A stretch of DNA of 23,708 nt from JACNFS01 sp964582065 (GCA_964582065.1 CAZOQG010000014.1:1-23708), one strand, 5' to 3'. Shown: positions 8,057 through 15,740, counted from the first letter of the stretch. Numbers and translations are program-made. The notes: generated by a model not told the origin, from the sequence alone.

Positions 8057-8374
8057 ATGGATTGGGATATGGACATAGATTGGGGCTTGATTGTCGGAGT
8101 AGCCATTGTTGTAGCTGTTCTAGTTGGCTTAGTCATCTGGGCTATAGTCCGAGGGCAGCTAAGGAAAGTAACTACTGGTGCCGAAGCATTGATAGGCAAA
8201 GTAGCTGTAGCTCAGACAGGTCTTAACCCTAAGGGCACGGTTCTCGTCGAAGGCGAGCACTGGACAGCCAAGGTAGACAGCGGCAATGTAGAGCCGGGAG
8301 AGGAGGTGATAGTAACTGAGATCGAGGGATTGAAATTGGCAGTAACCAAGAAGAAAATTAAAGGAAGGAAATGA
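8057..8374 (+). CDS. Short NfeD-domain protein (one membrane helix plus OB-fold)
   Basis: 105 residues: a membrane helix (about 9-32) and an NfeD C-terminal OB-fold (about 36-100). It closely copies the last ~100 residues of the preceding protease gene: TGAEALIGKVAVAQTGLNPKGTVLVEGE against TGAEGLIGMVGVAQTVLDPKGTVLIEGE when read in register. Short NfeD proteins of this kind are thought to dock SPFH partners without protease activity. The ATG has GGAG five bases upstream, and the ORF overlaps the slipin start as ATGATG, so the two are probably translationally coupled. The new N-terminus, with Asp and Trp before the helix, has no counterpart in the parent and seems to have arisen after the copy decayed upstream. 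Confidence 0.85.
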   Translation: MDWDMDIDWGLIVGVAIVVAVLVGLVIWAIVRGQLRKVTTGAEALIGKVAVAQTGLNPKGTVLVEGEHWTAKVDSGNVEPGEEVIVTEIEGLKLAVTKKKIKGRK

Positions 8375-9144
8375 TGGACTTAAATCCAATTCTTATTATC
8401 GCTATTGCCATAGCAGCATTCATTCTTCTGTCGGCGGCCATTAGGATTGTCCAGGAGTATGAGCGCGGTGTTGTCTTTCGCTTAGGACGGTTTGTTGGCA
8501 TAAGGGGGCCCGGCCTTATCTTCCTGATTCCATTTATTGAACGTATGGTGAAGATTGACCTTCGTGTCGTCACCATGGATGTCCCGACCCAAGAATGCAT
8601 TACCATGGACACTGTTACCGTTAAAGTGGATGCTGTGGTCTATTTCCGGGTAATGAAACCAGAAGATGCCGTGCTCAATGTGGAGCAGTACGTTAGGGCG
8701 ACTTCGCTACTTTCTCAGACTAGTCTGCGAAATGTGGTGGGGCAGTCTGAACTTGAGGACTTGCTTGCACATCGGGACAAAATCAATGAAAGGCTCCAGA
8801 CACTCATTGATGAAGGAACGGAGCCGTGGGGGATAAAGGTGAGCATGGTGGAGGTTAGGGATGTTGAGTTGCCAGATACGATGCAGCGTGCTATGGCGGC
8901 TCAGGCTGAAGCTGAGAGAGAAAGGCGAGCCAAGATTATCCATGCTGACGGTGAATTCCAGGCTGCGCAAAAGCTGGCTGATGCGGCAAAGGTTATTGCC
9001 ACTCAACCTGCAGCCCTGCAACTTCGCTATCTCCAGACTCTGGGTACGATTTCTACCGAACGGACTAATACTATAGTATTTCCCTTGCCGATAGACCTGT
9101 TGAAGCCTTTTCTCGGCGAGAGTACTTCTGAGAAAAAGAAGTAG
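8371..9144 (+). CDS. Slipin / stomatin-like SPFH-domain membrane protein
   Basis: 257 residues with an N-terminal membrane helix (about 7-24), an SPFH/prohibitin domain (about 25-190; EYERGVVFRLGRF near 30 and GPGLIFLIPFIE near 46 are typical) and a C-terminal helical region rich in Ala, Glu and Arg (AQAEAERERRAKIIHADGE) that drives oligomerisation. PHLTDA-type proteins are ruled out by length and by the slipin-like GTISTERTNTIVFPLP end. It is the expected partner, and possibly substrate, of the NfeD protease two genes upstream. The ATG at 8371 overlaps the preceding stop; a second ATG follows at once at 8374. A terminator lies about 30 bases after the stop. Confidence 0.93.
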   Translation: MMDLNPILIIAIAIAAFILLSAAIRIVQEYERGVVFRLGRFVGIRGPGLIFLIPFIERMVKIDLRVVTMDVPTQECITMDTVTVKVDAVVYFRVMKPEDAVLNVEQYVRATSLLSQTSLRNVVGQSELEDLLAHRDKINERLQTLIDEGTEPWGIKVSMVEVRDVELPDTMQRAMAAQAEAERERRAKIIHADGEFQAAQKLADAAKVIATQPAALQLRYLQTLGTISTERTNTIVFPLPIDLLKPFLGESTSEKKK

Positions 9145-9175
9145 CTGATACGACGGGTGCCCATTACGAATCATG

Positions 9176-9219
9176 AAAAGAAGGGTAGCTTGGAGCATCT
9201 GCTCCGGGCATCCTTTTTC
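9176..9219 (+). terminator. Rho-independent terminator after slipin
   Basis: A long hairpin: A-rich left flank with AAGG, then GCTTGGAGC, loop ATCT, GCTCCGGGC, then TCCTTTTTC. The five-base core stem GGAGC/GCTCC is extended by GCTT/GGGC and by AAGAAGG/TCCTTTTT pairing, followed by a T run. It ends the nfeD-slipin unit. Confidence 0.75.
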
Positions 9220-9220
9220 G

Positions 9221-9299
9221 GTGCGAGTCACCAGCCTACGGGTGATCGGCTTGAATAGATACGAACGCGGTGACGTTACCTGCGGCAGGTGACTCTCAC
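9221..9299. other. Structured non-coding stretch with alternative pairings
   Basis: GTGCGAGTCACC (9221-9232) is complementary, with one mismatch, to GGTGACTCTCAC (9288-9299). Between them, GTTACCTG (9275-9282) and CAGGTGAC (9286-9293) form an eight-pair hairpin that shares bases with the long-range stem, so the two folds exclude each other. The convergent slipin and birA genes flank it, so it is not a leader for either. No tRNA T-arm, SRP, RNase P or tmRNA signature is visible. The rest of the gap to 9389 holds one further GC hairpin. Confidence 0.35.
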
Positions 9300-9364
9300 G
9301 AACGACATCTGGTGCGGGTTGGCAAAAGCGCCCCCGTCAAGAAATAGCTGAACTGTTACGCCCC

Positions 9365-9379
9365 GCCCCTGTAAGGGGC
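9365..9379 (-). terminator. Possible terminator hairpin after birA
   Basis: GCCCC-TGTAA-GGGGC forms a perfect five-pair stem about 10 bases past the birA stop on the minus strand. No T run follows, so termination is uncertain. Confidence 0.3.
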
Positions 9380-9389
9380 AGCGGTTGAG

Positions 9390-10172
9390 TCAATCTTTTA
9401 TCACCGTGACATCGCCAACTATGATTTCGGCGATGCTGCCGTTGGCACGGCGCAAGATTAGATTGCCATGTTCGGTCACAGTTTCGGCTTTGCCTCGTTC
9501 AACTGATTCTCCAGCTCTAACCTGTATCCACTTACCCAAGGTCTCCATCTGTGCTTGCCATTCTCTATGGATAGGTGCTCCAGCTTGAGCTTCCAGATAT
9601 AACCGTTCCAGTTCACATAATAAGGCGCCAGCAAGCTCAGCTTTCGACACTTCTTTTCCTAGCTCGTGTGATAAGCTGGTAGCTAGCGGTGAGATTTCGG
9701 CGAAGGCCGAAGGATCAATGTTGACATTTACCCCTATGCCTATTATGGCAGAGTTCACCCTATCACCCTTGACTTCACTTTCTATTAGAATGCCGCAGAC
9801 CTTTTTCTCTTTAATCAGGATATCGTTAGGCCACTTAATCTGTGCCTCAAGACCGGCGACTTTTCTAATAGCTCGGACTACAGCTAAGGAAGCTATCATG
9901 ACGAGTTGTGGCAGACTACTCACGGAAGGCTTCAGAATGATAGACATAGCCAGGCTGCCCTTGGGGGATAGCCAGGCCCTGCCTAGACGTCCCCTGCCCG
10001 ATGTCTGCTCATCAGCAATGACCACGGTTCCCTCTGCCACCTCTTCTCCAGCTACTTTCTTGGCTGCCTCCATTGTTGAGGTGAGGCTAGGATAGTAGTG
10101 TAACTTTCGCCCTACGAACTTGGTATTTAACCGGCTTTGAATGGAGGTTGCTATGTTCTGCCTATTCGGCAT
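9390..10172 (-). CDS. birA: Biotin-[acetyl-CoA-carboxylase] ligase, catalytic form without HTH domain
   Basis: Joins biotin to the biotin carboxyl carrier protein through biotinyl-AMP. 260 residues: the catalytic domain begins near residue 20 (KLHYYPSLTSTMEAAK) and carries GRGRLGR (59-65), the biotin/AMP loop, QIKWPNDI (111-118) with catalytic K113, and KVCGILIE (124-131). The C-terminal SH3-like cap is present (GKWIQVRAGESVERG...GNLILRRANGS). There is no room for the DNA-binding HTH of E. coli BirA, so this is a class I ligase that should not repress transcription itself. The ATG is preceded by GAGGTGAG. It is transcribed away from sir2, from a divergent promoter region. Confidence 0.94.
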   Translation of the reverse strand: MPNRQNIATSIQSRLNTKFVGRKLHYYPSLTSTMEAAKKVAGEEVAEGTVVIADEQTSGRGRLGRAWLSPKGSLAMSIILKPSVSSLPQLVMIASLAVVRAIRKVAGLEAQIKWPNDILIKEKKVCGILIESEVKGDRVNSAIIGIGVNVNIDPSAFAEISPLATSLSHELGKEVSKAELAGALLCELERLYLEAQAGAPIHREWQAQMETLGKWIQVRAGESVERGKAETVTEHGNLILRRANGSIAEIIVGDVTVIKD

Positions 10173-10209
10173 CGCTCACCTCGCTCCTTAGACAAGCTAA
10201 CCTCGTAGT

Positions 10210-10238
10210 AGTATAGCGACAACCTGTGGCCGTGTCTA
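10210..10238 (-). promoter_or_regulatory. Promoter of birA
   Basis: On the minus strand, TAGACA (10238-10233), 17 bases, then TATACT (10215-10210). The predicted start is about 30 bases before the birA ATG. Confidence 0.5.
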
Positions 10239-10259
10239 TGAGCCTAGAAGGGAAACACC

Positions 10260-10288
10260 TTGACATTGCAGCCAAGGCGAATTACTAT
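10260..10288 (+). promoter_or_regulatory. Promoter of sir2
   Basis: Consensus TTGACA (10260-10265), 17 bases, then TACTAT (10283-10288). The predicted start is about 30 bases before the sir2 ATG. It is arranged back to back with the birA promoter. Confidence 0.65.
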
Positions 10289-10323
10289 TGTTTTGCAAAG
10301 CGTAGAGACAGACAGGGTAAGGC

Positions 10324-11094
10324 ATGGAAACCAAGGATTTGGATTATTTGGCCGGTAAGGCGGCTGAGTTGATTCTCGAGTCAACTAGGGTTGTCGTCTT
10401 TACCGGGGCTGGCGTAAGTACAGAATCGGGGATACCCGACTTTCGGAGCCCCGGCGGCATCTGGAGCCGGTTTGACCCCGACGATTTCACTATTCAGAAG
10501 TTCATGAACAGTCACGAGACGCGAAAGATGCAGTGGCAGATGCTTGGTGAAGGTAGCCTTCTGAAAGACGCTGAGCCTAACCAGGCTCATTACGCTATTG
10601 CTGAGCTAGAGAAGCTTGGCAAGCTAGACTGTGTCATTACCCAGAATATCGACAACCTTCATCAGAAGGCAGGGAACAGTCCAGAGAAGGTTTTTGAACT
10701 CCATGGCAATATGAGATGGGTGAGATGTATGAGCTGCGATAGGCGTTTTCCTACAGAGGATATTCTCCCAAGGCTGGAGAAAGAAGAAGTTCCTGATTGT
10801 GAATCCTGCCACGGCATCCTGAAGCCAGATGCTGTCTTCTTTGGTGAGGCATTGCCGCAAAAGACGTTGAACGATGCTATCCACCATTCTCGCCATTGCG
10901 ACCTTCTTATCGTCATCGGCTCTACCCTGGTTGTTTATCCGGCAGCTTATATGCCTATGTATGCCAGGGAAGCTGGAGCTAAGCTGGTCATTATCAATCT
11001 TAGCTCTACACCCATAGATTCTGAGGCAACACTGCTTATCACAGGTAAAGCCGGTGAGACAATGGCAAGGGTTATGGAAAAGGCAAGAGGCTAG
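10324..11094 (+). CDS. NAD-dependent protein deacylase, sirtuin family
   Basis: Removes acyl groups from protein lysines using NAD+, releasing O-acyl-ADP-ribose. 256 residues with the full sirtuin set: GAGVS (28-32) and PDFRS (38-42) for NAD, TQNIDNLH (106-113), catalytic H127 in ELHGNM, a four-cysteine zinc site (C135, C138, C159, C162), then KPDAVFFGE (167-175) and GSTLVVYPA. The class III Ala-Tyr-Arg pair that marks desuccinylases is not visible in the GGIWSRFDP loop, so a deacetylase is more likely than CobB-type desuccinylation. The ATG has AGGGTAAGG before it. It stands as a single gene from a strong promoter; a possible small basic ORF follows 32 bases later. Confidence 0.95.
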   Translation: METKDLDYLAGKAAELILESTRVVVFTGAGVSTESGIPDFRSPGGIWSRFDPDDFTIQKFMNSHETRKMQWQMLGEGSLLKDAEPNQAHYAIAELEKLGKLDCVITQNIDNLHQKAGNSPEKVFELHGNMRWVRCMSCDRRFPTEDILPRLEKEEVPDCESCHGILKPDAVFFGEALPQKTLNDAIHHSRHCDLLIVIGSTLVVYPAAYMPMYAREAGAKLVIINLSSTPIDSEATLLITGKAGETMARVMEKARG

Positions 11095-11126
11095 CTGTCA
11101 GCCGAAAAATAAGGCTGCATTGGGAA

Positions 11127-11267
11127 ATGGAAAGCCACAATAACGGAAAAACTAAAGCCGACCGAAGACAGCAAAAGAAAAGTAGAAGGAAATTCAAACT
11201 CCATGGCGGCAGTCTTAGAACCATATACCAGAATGCCATCAGGCGGAGGCTCCGAGAGAGGAAATAG
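11127..11267 (+). CDS. Possible small basic protein (46 residues)
   Basis: The frame opens at ATG 11127 and stops at TAG 11265-11267. The peptide begins MESHNNGKTK and is highly basic: about 20 of 46 residues are Lys or Arg, with runs such as RRQQKKSRRKFK and AIRRRLRERK. I do not recognise it. It lies 32 bases after the sirtuin gene on the same strand, with only a weak TGGGAA ribosome site. Chance is a real alternative because the stretch is purine-rich. Apart from this ORF, the 250-base gap 11095-11344 holds the 5' region of the next gene and nothing else I can support. Confidence 0.25.
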   Translation: MESHNNGKTKADRRQQKKSRRKFKLHGGSLRTIYQNAIRRRLRERK

Positions 11268-11344
11268 CTCTGCAAGACAGGTTGAAAAAGGCTTGTTATG
11301 ATATCGGGTTTCCGGCAATCTGAATCTCGTTCGGAGGTAAAGAT

Positions 11345-12454
11345 ATGAAAAGGTTATTCTTTCCAATTTTGGCGGTTTTGATGATGGCTGCCGGTTGCAT
11401 GCCTGTTGCTCGGCCGCCTGCCAATGAGCTGCCGACTGCCTATATAGATTCGGTATCGCCAGCTCGGATTTCCCCCGGGGAAACAGTGGCCTTCACCGCC
11501 CATGGCATAGATTCCGATGGCAATGTCGCCGCCTATAGTTGGCGGTCGAGTTTAGATGGCGAGATAAGCACCTCGGCGAGTTTTGAAACCTCATCTTTGT
11601 CGGAGGGAAGTCATACGATTTGGTTCAGGGTTCAGGATGATCGTGGAGACTGGTCCAAGGAGGTTCCCTGCCACGTTACTGTCCTGCCCAGTGGGATTGT
11701 TCTGCCGCTCATAAACCTGTTTGAGGGCAGTCCACCAAGCATTGCTAATGGGGAATCTTCAACCCTGGGCTGGAATGTGTCAGGCGGGTCGACGGTCAGT
11801 ATAGACCCGGGCATAGGCAATGTATCGCTGACTGGAAACCGGGTGGTCTCTCCCACTGCGACAACCGTTTACACCTTGACCGCTACCAATGAAGCGGGAA
11901 GCGTTACTGCTACTGCGCAGATTGCGGTTGCTACGGTGCCAGCGCATACTGTGGAGCTGTTTTCCGTCGCTGCGGAGGATGGCCACGTAAGGCGAGATAA
12001 ATATGTGGGTCCAGAGCCAAATGTTGGGGACATGACCCCTGTACGTTCAGACGTTGCCACGCAGGCCTTCCTGAGCTTCGATATTTCAATGATACCCACA
12101 GGTGCCACCATTGAATCCGCTTCTCTTGACTTGACCACCGGTAGTATGTACGGTGAGCCATTTACTCGCCTCGGTAGGCTGTTTGTTTACAGTGATCAGT
12201 ACGGTGATTTGGACGGCGATGATTTTCACATTGGTCCTGTTCTGCCTGGGGCTTTATATACGACTTTTGCAAGCCCTACCGAGCCTTTCACATCCAGCCT
12301 GCTGAATGAGGCCGTTCAAAAGCAGGTTGATGCTGGTAGTGCTCGCTTTCAAGTTAGACTGCAGTTCGAGAAATACATTTACTTCAATGAGGAGGCGGAT
12401 TACCTGGCATTGGGAGCCGGCAAACCTAAACTTGTTGTTAAGTACCGCGACTGA
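11345..12454 (+). CDS. Lipoprotein with PKD-like, Ig-like and DNRLRE/CBM96-like domains (array member 1)
   Basis: 369 residues. A signal peptide ends in a lipobox with C18 (MMAAGC), so the protein is probably lipid-anchored outside the membrane. Then come a PKD-like domain (about 28-113; AYSWRSSLDG, WFRVQDDRGDWS), one bacterial Ig-like domain (about 120-195; SSTLGWNVS ... TYTLTATNEAGSVTA pattern) and a C-terminal domain of about 165 residues with the AFLSFDIS.IP.GATI.SASLDL pattern of DNRLRE/CBM96-like beta-sandwiches. No catalytic motif is seen; such modules usually bind carbohydrate or stabilise cell-surface proteins. The ATG has CGGAGG eight bases upstream. The 50 bases before the start resemble those before the next gene, a sign of duplication. 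Domain names are by pattern, not by search. Confidence 0.85.
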   Translation: MKRLFFPILAVLMMAAGCMPVARPPANELPTAYIDSVSPARISPGETVAFTAHGIDSDGNVAAYSWRSSLDGEISTSASFETSSLSEGSHTIWFRVQDDRGDWSKEVPCHVTVLPSGIVLPLINLFEGSPPSIANGESSTLGWNVSGGSTVSIDPGIGNVSLTGNRVVSPTATTVYTLTATNEAGSVTATAQIAVATVPAHTVELFSVAAEDGHVRRDKYVGPEPNVGDMTPVRSDVATQAFLSFDISMIPTGATIESASLDLTTGSMYGEPFTRLGRLFVYSDQYGDLDGDDFHIGPVLPGALYTTFASPTEPFTSSLLNEAVQKQVDAGSARFQVRLQFEKYIYFNEEADYLALGAGKPKLVVKYRD

Positions 12455-12523
12455 TTTGGCATAAAGAGGTCTTTCTTGTGATAAGGGATTCGTGGCAATT
12501 CAGTTTTATTCGGAGGTGAGAAT

Positions 12524-14023
12524 ATGAAAAAGCTACTATTTTCAATTATGGTGATTTTGATGATGACTACCGGTTGTACATGTGTGGCCGATATTGTAGA
12601 AGTCGTGAATCAGTCGCCGACTGCCTACATAGACTCGATATCGCCGACCGATGCTTCCGCTGGGGAGACTGTGGCTTTCGATGGACATGGCACCGACTTG
12701 GAGGGTACGGTGGTTGCTTACAGATGGCGTTCGAGCCTAGCTGGGGACTTGAGTGCCAAGGCAAGTTTTGATACCTCCTCCTTGTCGGTAGGAGAACATA
12801 CCATTTATTTCAAGGTTCAGGATAATACTGGGGCATGGTCGGATGAGGTTCGAAGTCGCCTTACGATTTCTGGTGGAGCTGCCGCCGGACCGGTCATAAA
12901 CTCTTTTGATGCCAGCCCGGGGAGCATCGCCTCGGGTGGTTCTTCGACGCTTAGCTGGAATGTTTCCGATGCTACAGCGGTTAGCATAGACAAGGGAGTA
13001 GGCGCTGTCGCCGCGACTGGAACCACAGCGGTATCTCCGTTCACGACTACTCAATATACCCTAACGGCAATCAACGCGGCTGGTAGTGTTACTGCCATGA
13101 CTCAAGTGATAGTTTCGGGAGCACCACCTCCAGGTTTGCCGGTTATTAGTTCCTTCATCCCTAACCCACCAGTTATTACGGCTGGCGATTCCTCAACGTT
13201 GAGCTGGAATGTGTCCAACGCGACGAGTGTGACTATTGACCAGGGAGTAGGTGCTGTTGCTCCCGTTGGGAGCACGTCTGTCTCGCCGGCTGCAACTACC
13301 AGTTATACCTTGACGGCTACTAATGCAAGCGGATGGTCAAGTGTTGCCATTACGGTTCTGGTTATGGCAGCACCACCTACGGGAGACCCGGACTTGGTTA
13401 TCACAGATATTTCGCGAGATGGGGATACAATCCGCTACTCGATTGAGAATCACGGCAGCGCACCGGCTGCTTCAAGTACTTCGGCTTTGGTTATTGATGG
13501 TGTTGTGAAAGGATTTGATACTGTGGGTCCGCTAGCTGCAGGTGCGTCAAGTGCTGAGAGCTTTGGCCATTCATATGGTTGTTCTGGTGTTTCAGATACC
13601 ATACTAGTGCACGCTGATAAAGATAGCGTTGTAAGTGAAAGCAGCGAGGGCAATAATGCATACTCTGAGAGCTGGTCGTGCATGATAGTGATACTAAAAC
13701 CCGACTTGGTTATCCTAGATATTTGGAAAGTATCAGAAATAACCGGAGATAAGGTCTATTACAAGATAAAGAATCAGGGCTCCGGAGCGGCTGTTGCCAG
13801 TACTACAGCATTAAGGTTCTATCCTTGCATACACCCTTGCCTGCCGGTTGCTACTGACGCTGTGGGTCCTCTGGCCCCAGGTGAGGTCAGCCAAGAAAAG
13901 TTCGCCACCTATAATTGGACTGGCTTCGTTGGCACCGTAGGGGTGAACGCCGATGACCCTGAAATCGTGAATGAAATCGACGAGGGGAATAATGAACGCC
14001 AGGAATCTACAGCGAGTTGGTAG
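12524..14023 (+). CDS. Lipoprotein with PKD-like, two Ig-like and two CARDB domains (array member 2)
   Basis: 499 residues. Signal peptide and lipobox with C18 (MMTTGC); PKD-like domain (about 31-116) very like that of member 1; two Ig-like repeats (about 122-198 and 205-281), each with SSTLSWNVS and a TxYTLTA strand; then two CARDB-type domains (about 288-385 and 393-495), recognised by PDLVI..I at the start, Y.I.N.GS..A in the middle and the EGNN motif near the end. CARDB domains are adhesion-type modules. Several Cys (YPCIHPC near 445 and others) are unusual for the family. The start has CGGAGG upstream, with a 69-base gap from member 1. It lacks an intact DNRLRE domain, but a decayed one follows its stop. 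Confidence 0.85.
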   Translation: MKKLLFSIMVILMMTTGCTCVADIVEVVNQSPTAYIDSISPTDASAGETVAFDGHGTDLEGTVVAYRWRSSLAGDLSAKASFDTSSLSVGEHTIYFKVQDNTGAWSDEVRSRLTISGGAAAGPVINSFDASPGSIASGGSSTLSWNVSDATAVSIDKGVGAVAATGTTAVSPFTTTQYTLTAINAAGSVTAMTQVIVSGAPPPGLPVISSFIPNPPVITAGDSSTLSWNVSNATSVTIDQGVGAVAPVGSTSVSPAATTSYTLTATNASGWSSVAITVLVMAAPPTGDPDLVITDISRDGDTIRYSIENHGSAPAASSTSALVIDGVVKGFDTVGPLAAGASSAESFGHSYGCSGVSDTILVHADKDSVVSESSEGNNAYSESWSCMIVILKPDLVILDIWKVSEITGDKVYYKIKNQGSGAAVASTTALRFYPCIHPCLPVATDAVGPLAPGEVSQEKFATYNWTGFVGTVGVNADDPEIVNEIDEGNNERQESTASW

Positions 14024-14043
14024 GTGCCCTGAGTAAGATGGGG

Positions 14044-14293
14044 GGATGGTCGCTGTTTCCCATCGCTGCGGACGAAGGTGGTGTGGAATGGGGTGAGGTA
14101 CCAACCGCTACTCAGACGCAGGTTCACCGAGCTTTATCTGGAGACTAGAAATGAAGTACCCCTCCGCAAGCGGAGGGGTACTTCATTTGTTTTGATTCAT
14201 GCCATTGAATAGGCTTCCGTAAGGGCGGTTCTACAGAGCGACGTATCGCAGGTTGCCAAGCCGCAGCTAGTTATCCGCGTTGCCGTGCCATGA
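14044..14293 (+). pseudogene. Decayed DNRLRE/CBM96-like domain, interrupted by a palindrome
   Basis: Translating 14049 onward gives SLFPIAADEGGV, matching the domain start in the intact genes (LFSVAAEDGHV, LFSIGGEDGHV). After the hairpin at 14149-14188, 14211-14239 resembles the FQVRLQF strand region, and 14240-14293 reads DVSQVAKPQLVIRVAVP and stops, matching the domain end (GKPKLVVKYRD, RQPELVITYEE). The middle, about 100 codons, is missing. So this is the two ends of a lost copy. Confidence 0.6.
14149..14196 (+). terminator. Terminator with a perfect 19-pair stem
   Basis: AAATGAAGTACCCCTCCGC (14149-14167) and its exact reverse complement (14170-14188) are separated only by AA, giving a GCAA-type tip, and are followed by a T-rich stretch (TTTGTTTTG). 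It would act as a very strong terminator and is nearly symmetric. It sits inside the decayed domain, not directly after the CARDB gene. Confidence 0.7.
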
Positions 14294-14351
14294 GCGCCTT
14301 TCTTGTGTAGTCAATCCTCCCAGTTGCGTTGTGCTTTTCTACTGTAAGCCT

Positions 14352-14387
14352 GGTACTAAATTACCACCCTTTTTGATACTAACTGCC
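14352..14387. promoter_or_regulatory. Tandem-palindrome block upstream of array member 3 (copy 1)
   Basis: GGTA-CTAAAT-TACC (14352-14365) is followed by GATA-CTAAC-TGCC (14375-14387), with centres about 22-23 bases apart, roughly two helical turns. The same arrangement recurs at 15885-15920, where the outer bases of the first palindrome change together (AGTA...TACT). This is consistent with a protein-binding site in the promoter region of both genes. Confidence 0.45.
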
Positions 14388-14491
14388 TATTGCATACAGC
14401 TTCGCTTTAGTTTAGGCTATTACTCAGGAGTTTCGTATGTTCAGTGAGGTACCGGGCTTCTGACAATTTGGATTGTATTACGAGGCGAAAT

Positions 14492-15556
14492 GTGACAAAG
14501 CTAGTATTTCCAATCGTGGTGATTTTCATGATAGCGGCCGGATGTCTATCCTGTAATTCAGCAGCCACAGGTCAGCCACCGGTGATAAACTTGTTCGATG
14601 TCACCCCGGGGAATATCACTTCAGGTGAATCTTCGACACTTAGCTGGAGTGTTTCCGATGCCACGGCGGTCAGTATAGACCAGGGGATAGGCAAAGTGGC
14701 GCTGTCTGGAACCAGAGTCCTATCTCCGAACACGACCACCACTTATATGCTGACAGCCACTAATGATGTTGGGAATGTCACTGCTACGGCTGACCTTGTG
14801 GTTGTCGAAAAAGCGGTAGTTTTGCCGGTCATTAACTCCTTTGCCGCTGAGCCAAAAAGCATTGCTCCCGGGGATTCCTCGACGTTGACTTGGAACGCGT
14901 CTGGGACGGCAGAAGTTACTATTGCCCCGGATGTGGGTAATGTTGAACCAATCGGAAGCACTCTTGTCTCACCGCAGGCAACCATCACCTATACTCTGAC
15001 AGCTACTAATGAATCCGGCAGCGTTACTGCCACAGCCCAGGTTATGGTTGCCGTGCCGTCATCGCGTACCGTGACGCTGTTTTCCATCGGCGGAGAAGAC
15101 GGTCATGTAATTGAAGGTGGAGTCATCCATCCTCATCCTTATCCTGGGGATACGGACAAGAATCGAGCACGCCAGGCTTTCCTGAGCTTTGATATTTCAG
15201 AGATACCAACCGGTGCTACCATTAAGTCGGCTTCTCTGGACTTGAGTGGGGGCGATGAGCTAGGTGAGCCATTTGTGGGACTTGGCGTAATGCGAGTTTA
15301 TGATGACTCGTACGGCACTTTGGATGGCGGTGATTTCACTTCAGGTTTCCCTGGCGGGGAAATGCACACCTGCTATTCACGGCCGTTGGGACCCTTCATC
15401 TCTTCAGGATTGGTAAACGGACTTCAAGGCAGAGTAGACGCCGGAGCCTTACGCTTCCAAGTGCGGTTGCAGTTTCAAAAACACACTGAGGGTAATTACA
15501 GAGATGATATGTTGAGGGTACGTCAGCCTGAGCTTGTCATCACCTATGAAGAGTGA
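14492..15556 (+). CDS. Lipoprotein with two Ig-like domains and a DNRLRE/CBM96-like domain (array member 3)
   Basis: 354 residues from the GTG at 14492, chosen because CGAGGCG lies just upstream and the resulting peptide (MTKLVFPIVVIFMIAAGC) aligns with the other members and puts the lipobox Cys at position 18 in all four. An upstream GTG at 14444 would add 16 residues that do not fit. Layout: two Ig-like repeats (about 29-105 and 111-187), no PKD, then a DNRLRE/CBM96-like domain (about 191-354; FLSFDISEIPTGATIKSASLDL). It differs from member 1 mainly by replacing PKD with a second Ig-like repeat. Only a short GGGAC-TAAA-GTCCC hairpin follows the stop. Role likely surface binding or adhesion; the ligand is unknown. 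Confidence 0.85.
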   Translation: MTKLVFPIVVIFMIAAGCLSCNSAATGQPPVINLFDVTPGNITSGESSTLSWSVSDATAVSIDQGIGKVALSGTRVLSPNTTTTYMLTATNDVGNVTATADLVVVEKAVVLPVINSFAAEPKSIAPGDSSTLTWNASGTAEVTIAPDVGNVEPIGSTLVSPQATITYTLTATNESGSVTATAQVMVAVPSSRTVTLFSIGGEDGHVIEGGVIHPHPYPGDTDKNRARQAFLSFDISEIPTGATIKSASLDLSGGDELGEPFVGLGVMRVYDDSYGTLDGGDFTSGFPGGEMHTCYSRPLGPFISSGLVNGLQGRVDAGALRFQVRLQFQKHTEGNYRDDMLRVRQPELVITYEE

Positions 15557-15607
15557 GGGGCGGGACTAAAGTCCCCTGTGCACTATATAGAGAAGATGGA
15601 GACCGTA

Positions 15608-15740
15608 CTAAACTCCTTCCCACTTAAATCTGTACTCTTTGTGGACTGGATTGGCCAGGAGCTTCCGACACACCTCGTTCATCGGCTCATTGGCTTTGCC
15701 TCGGACCGTTTCACTCGATTGGGATTTCAATCCGCGTGAT
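15608..15740 (-). pseudogene. Decayed 3' fragment of a purS copy
   Basis: The minus-strand reading MNEVCRKLLANPVHKEYRFKWEGV matches the end of the intact PurS at 16923 (VNEMCRRLLANPVIENYRFELEGVQS when read in two parts). An 18-base stretch, 15644-15661, is identical to 16965-16982. Only the last 40 or so codons can be recognised; upstream of about 15740 the similarity fades, and the N-terminal half of PurS is absent. An open frame of 94 codons runs through it, but its first half resembles nothing here. The stretch 15741-15880 holds nothing else I can support. Confidence 0.75.

Noticed and set aside
8707..9231. Minus-strand ORF of 174 codons opposite the slipin gene
   Set aside because: Antisense shadow of a well-conserved SPFH gene; no motif or ribosome site.
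9220..9389. tRNA, tmRNA, SRP or RNase P RNA in the gap
   Set aside because: No GGTTCRA T-arm, no acceptor stem with CCA, and none of the conserved RNA-family cores are present.
11072..11366. Hydrophobic minus-strand ORFs before the lipoprotein array
   Set aside because: They are complements of the purine-rich stretch, giving Leu/Phe runs by composition, with no start signal.
12886..13364. Repeated DNA in the Ig-like segments as a CRISPR or satellite
   Set aside because: The repeats are protein-domain repeats of about 250 bases in one frame, without spacers.
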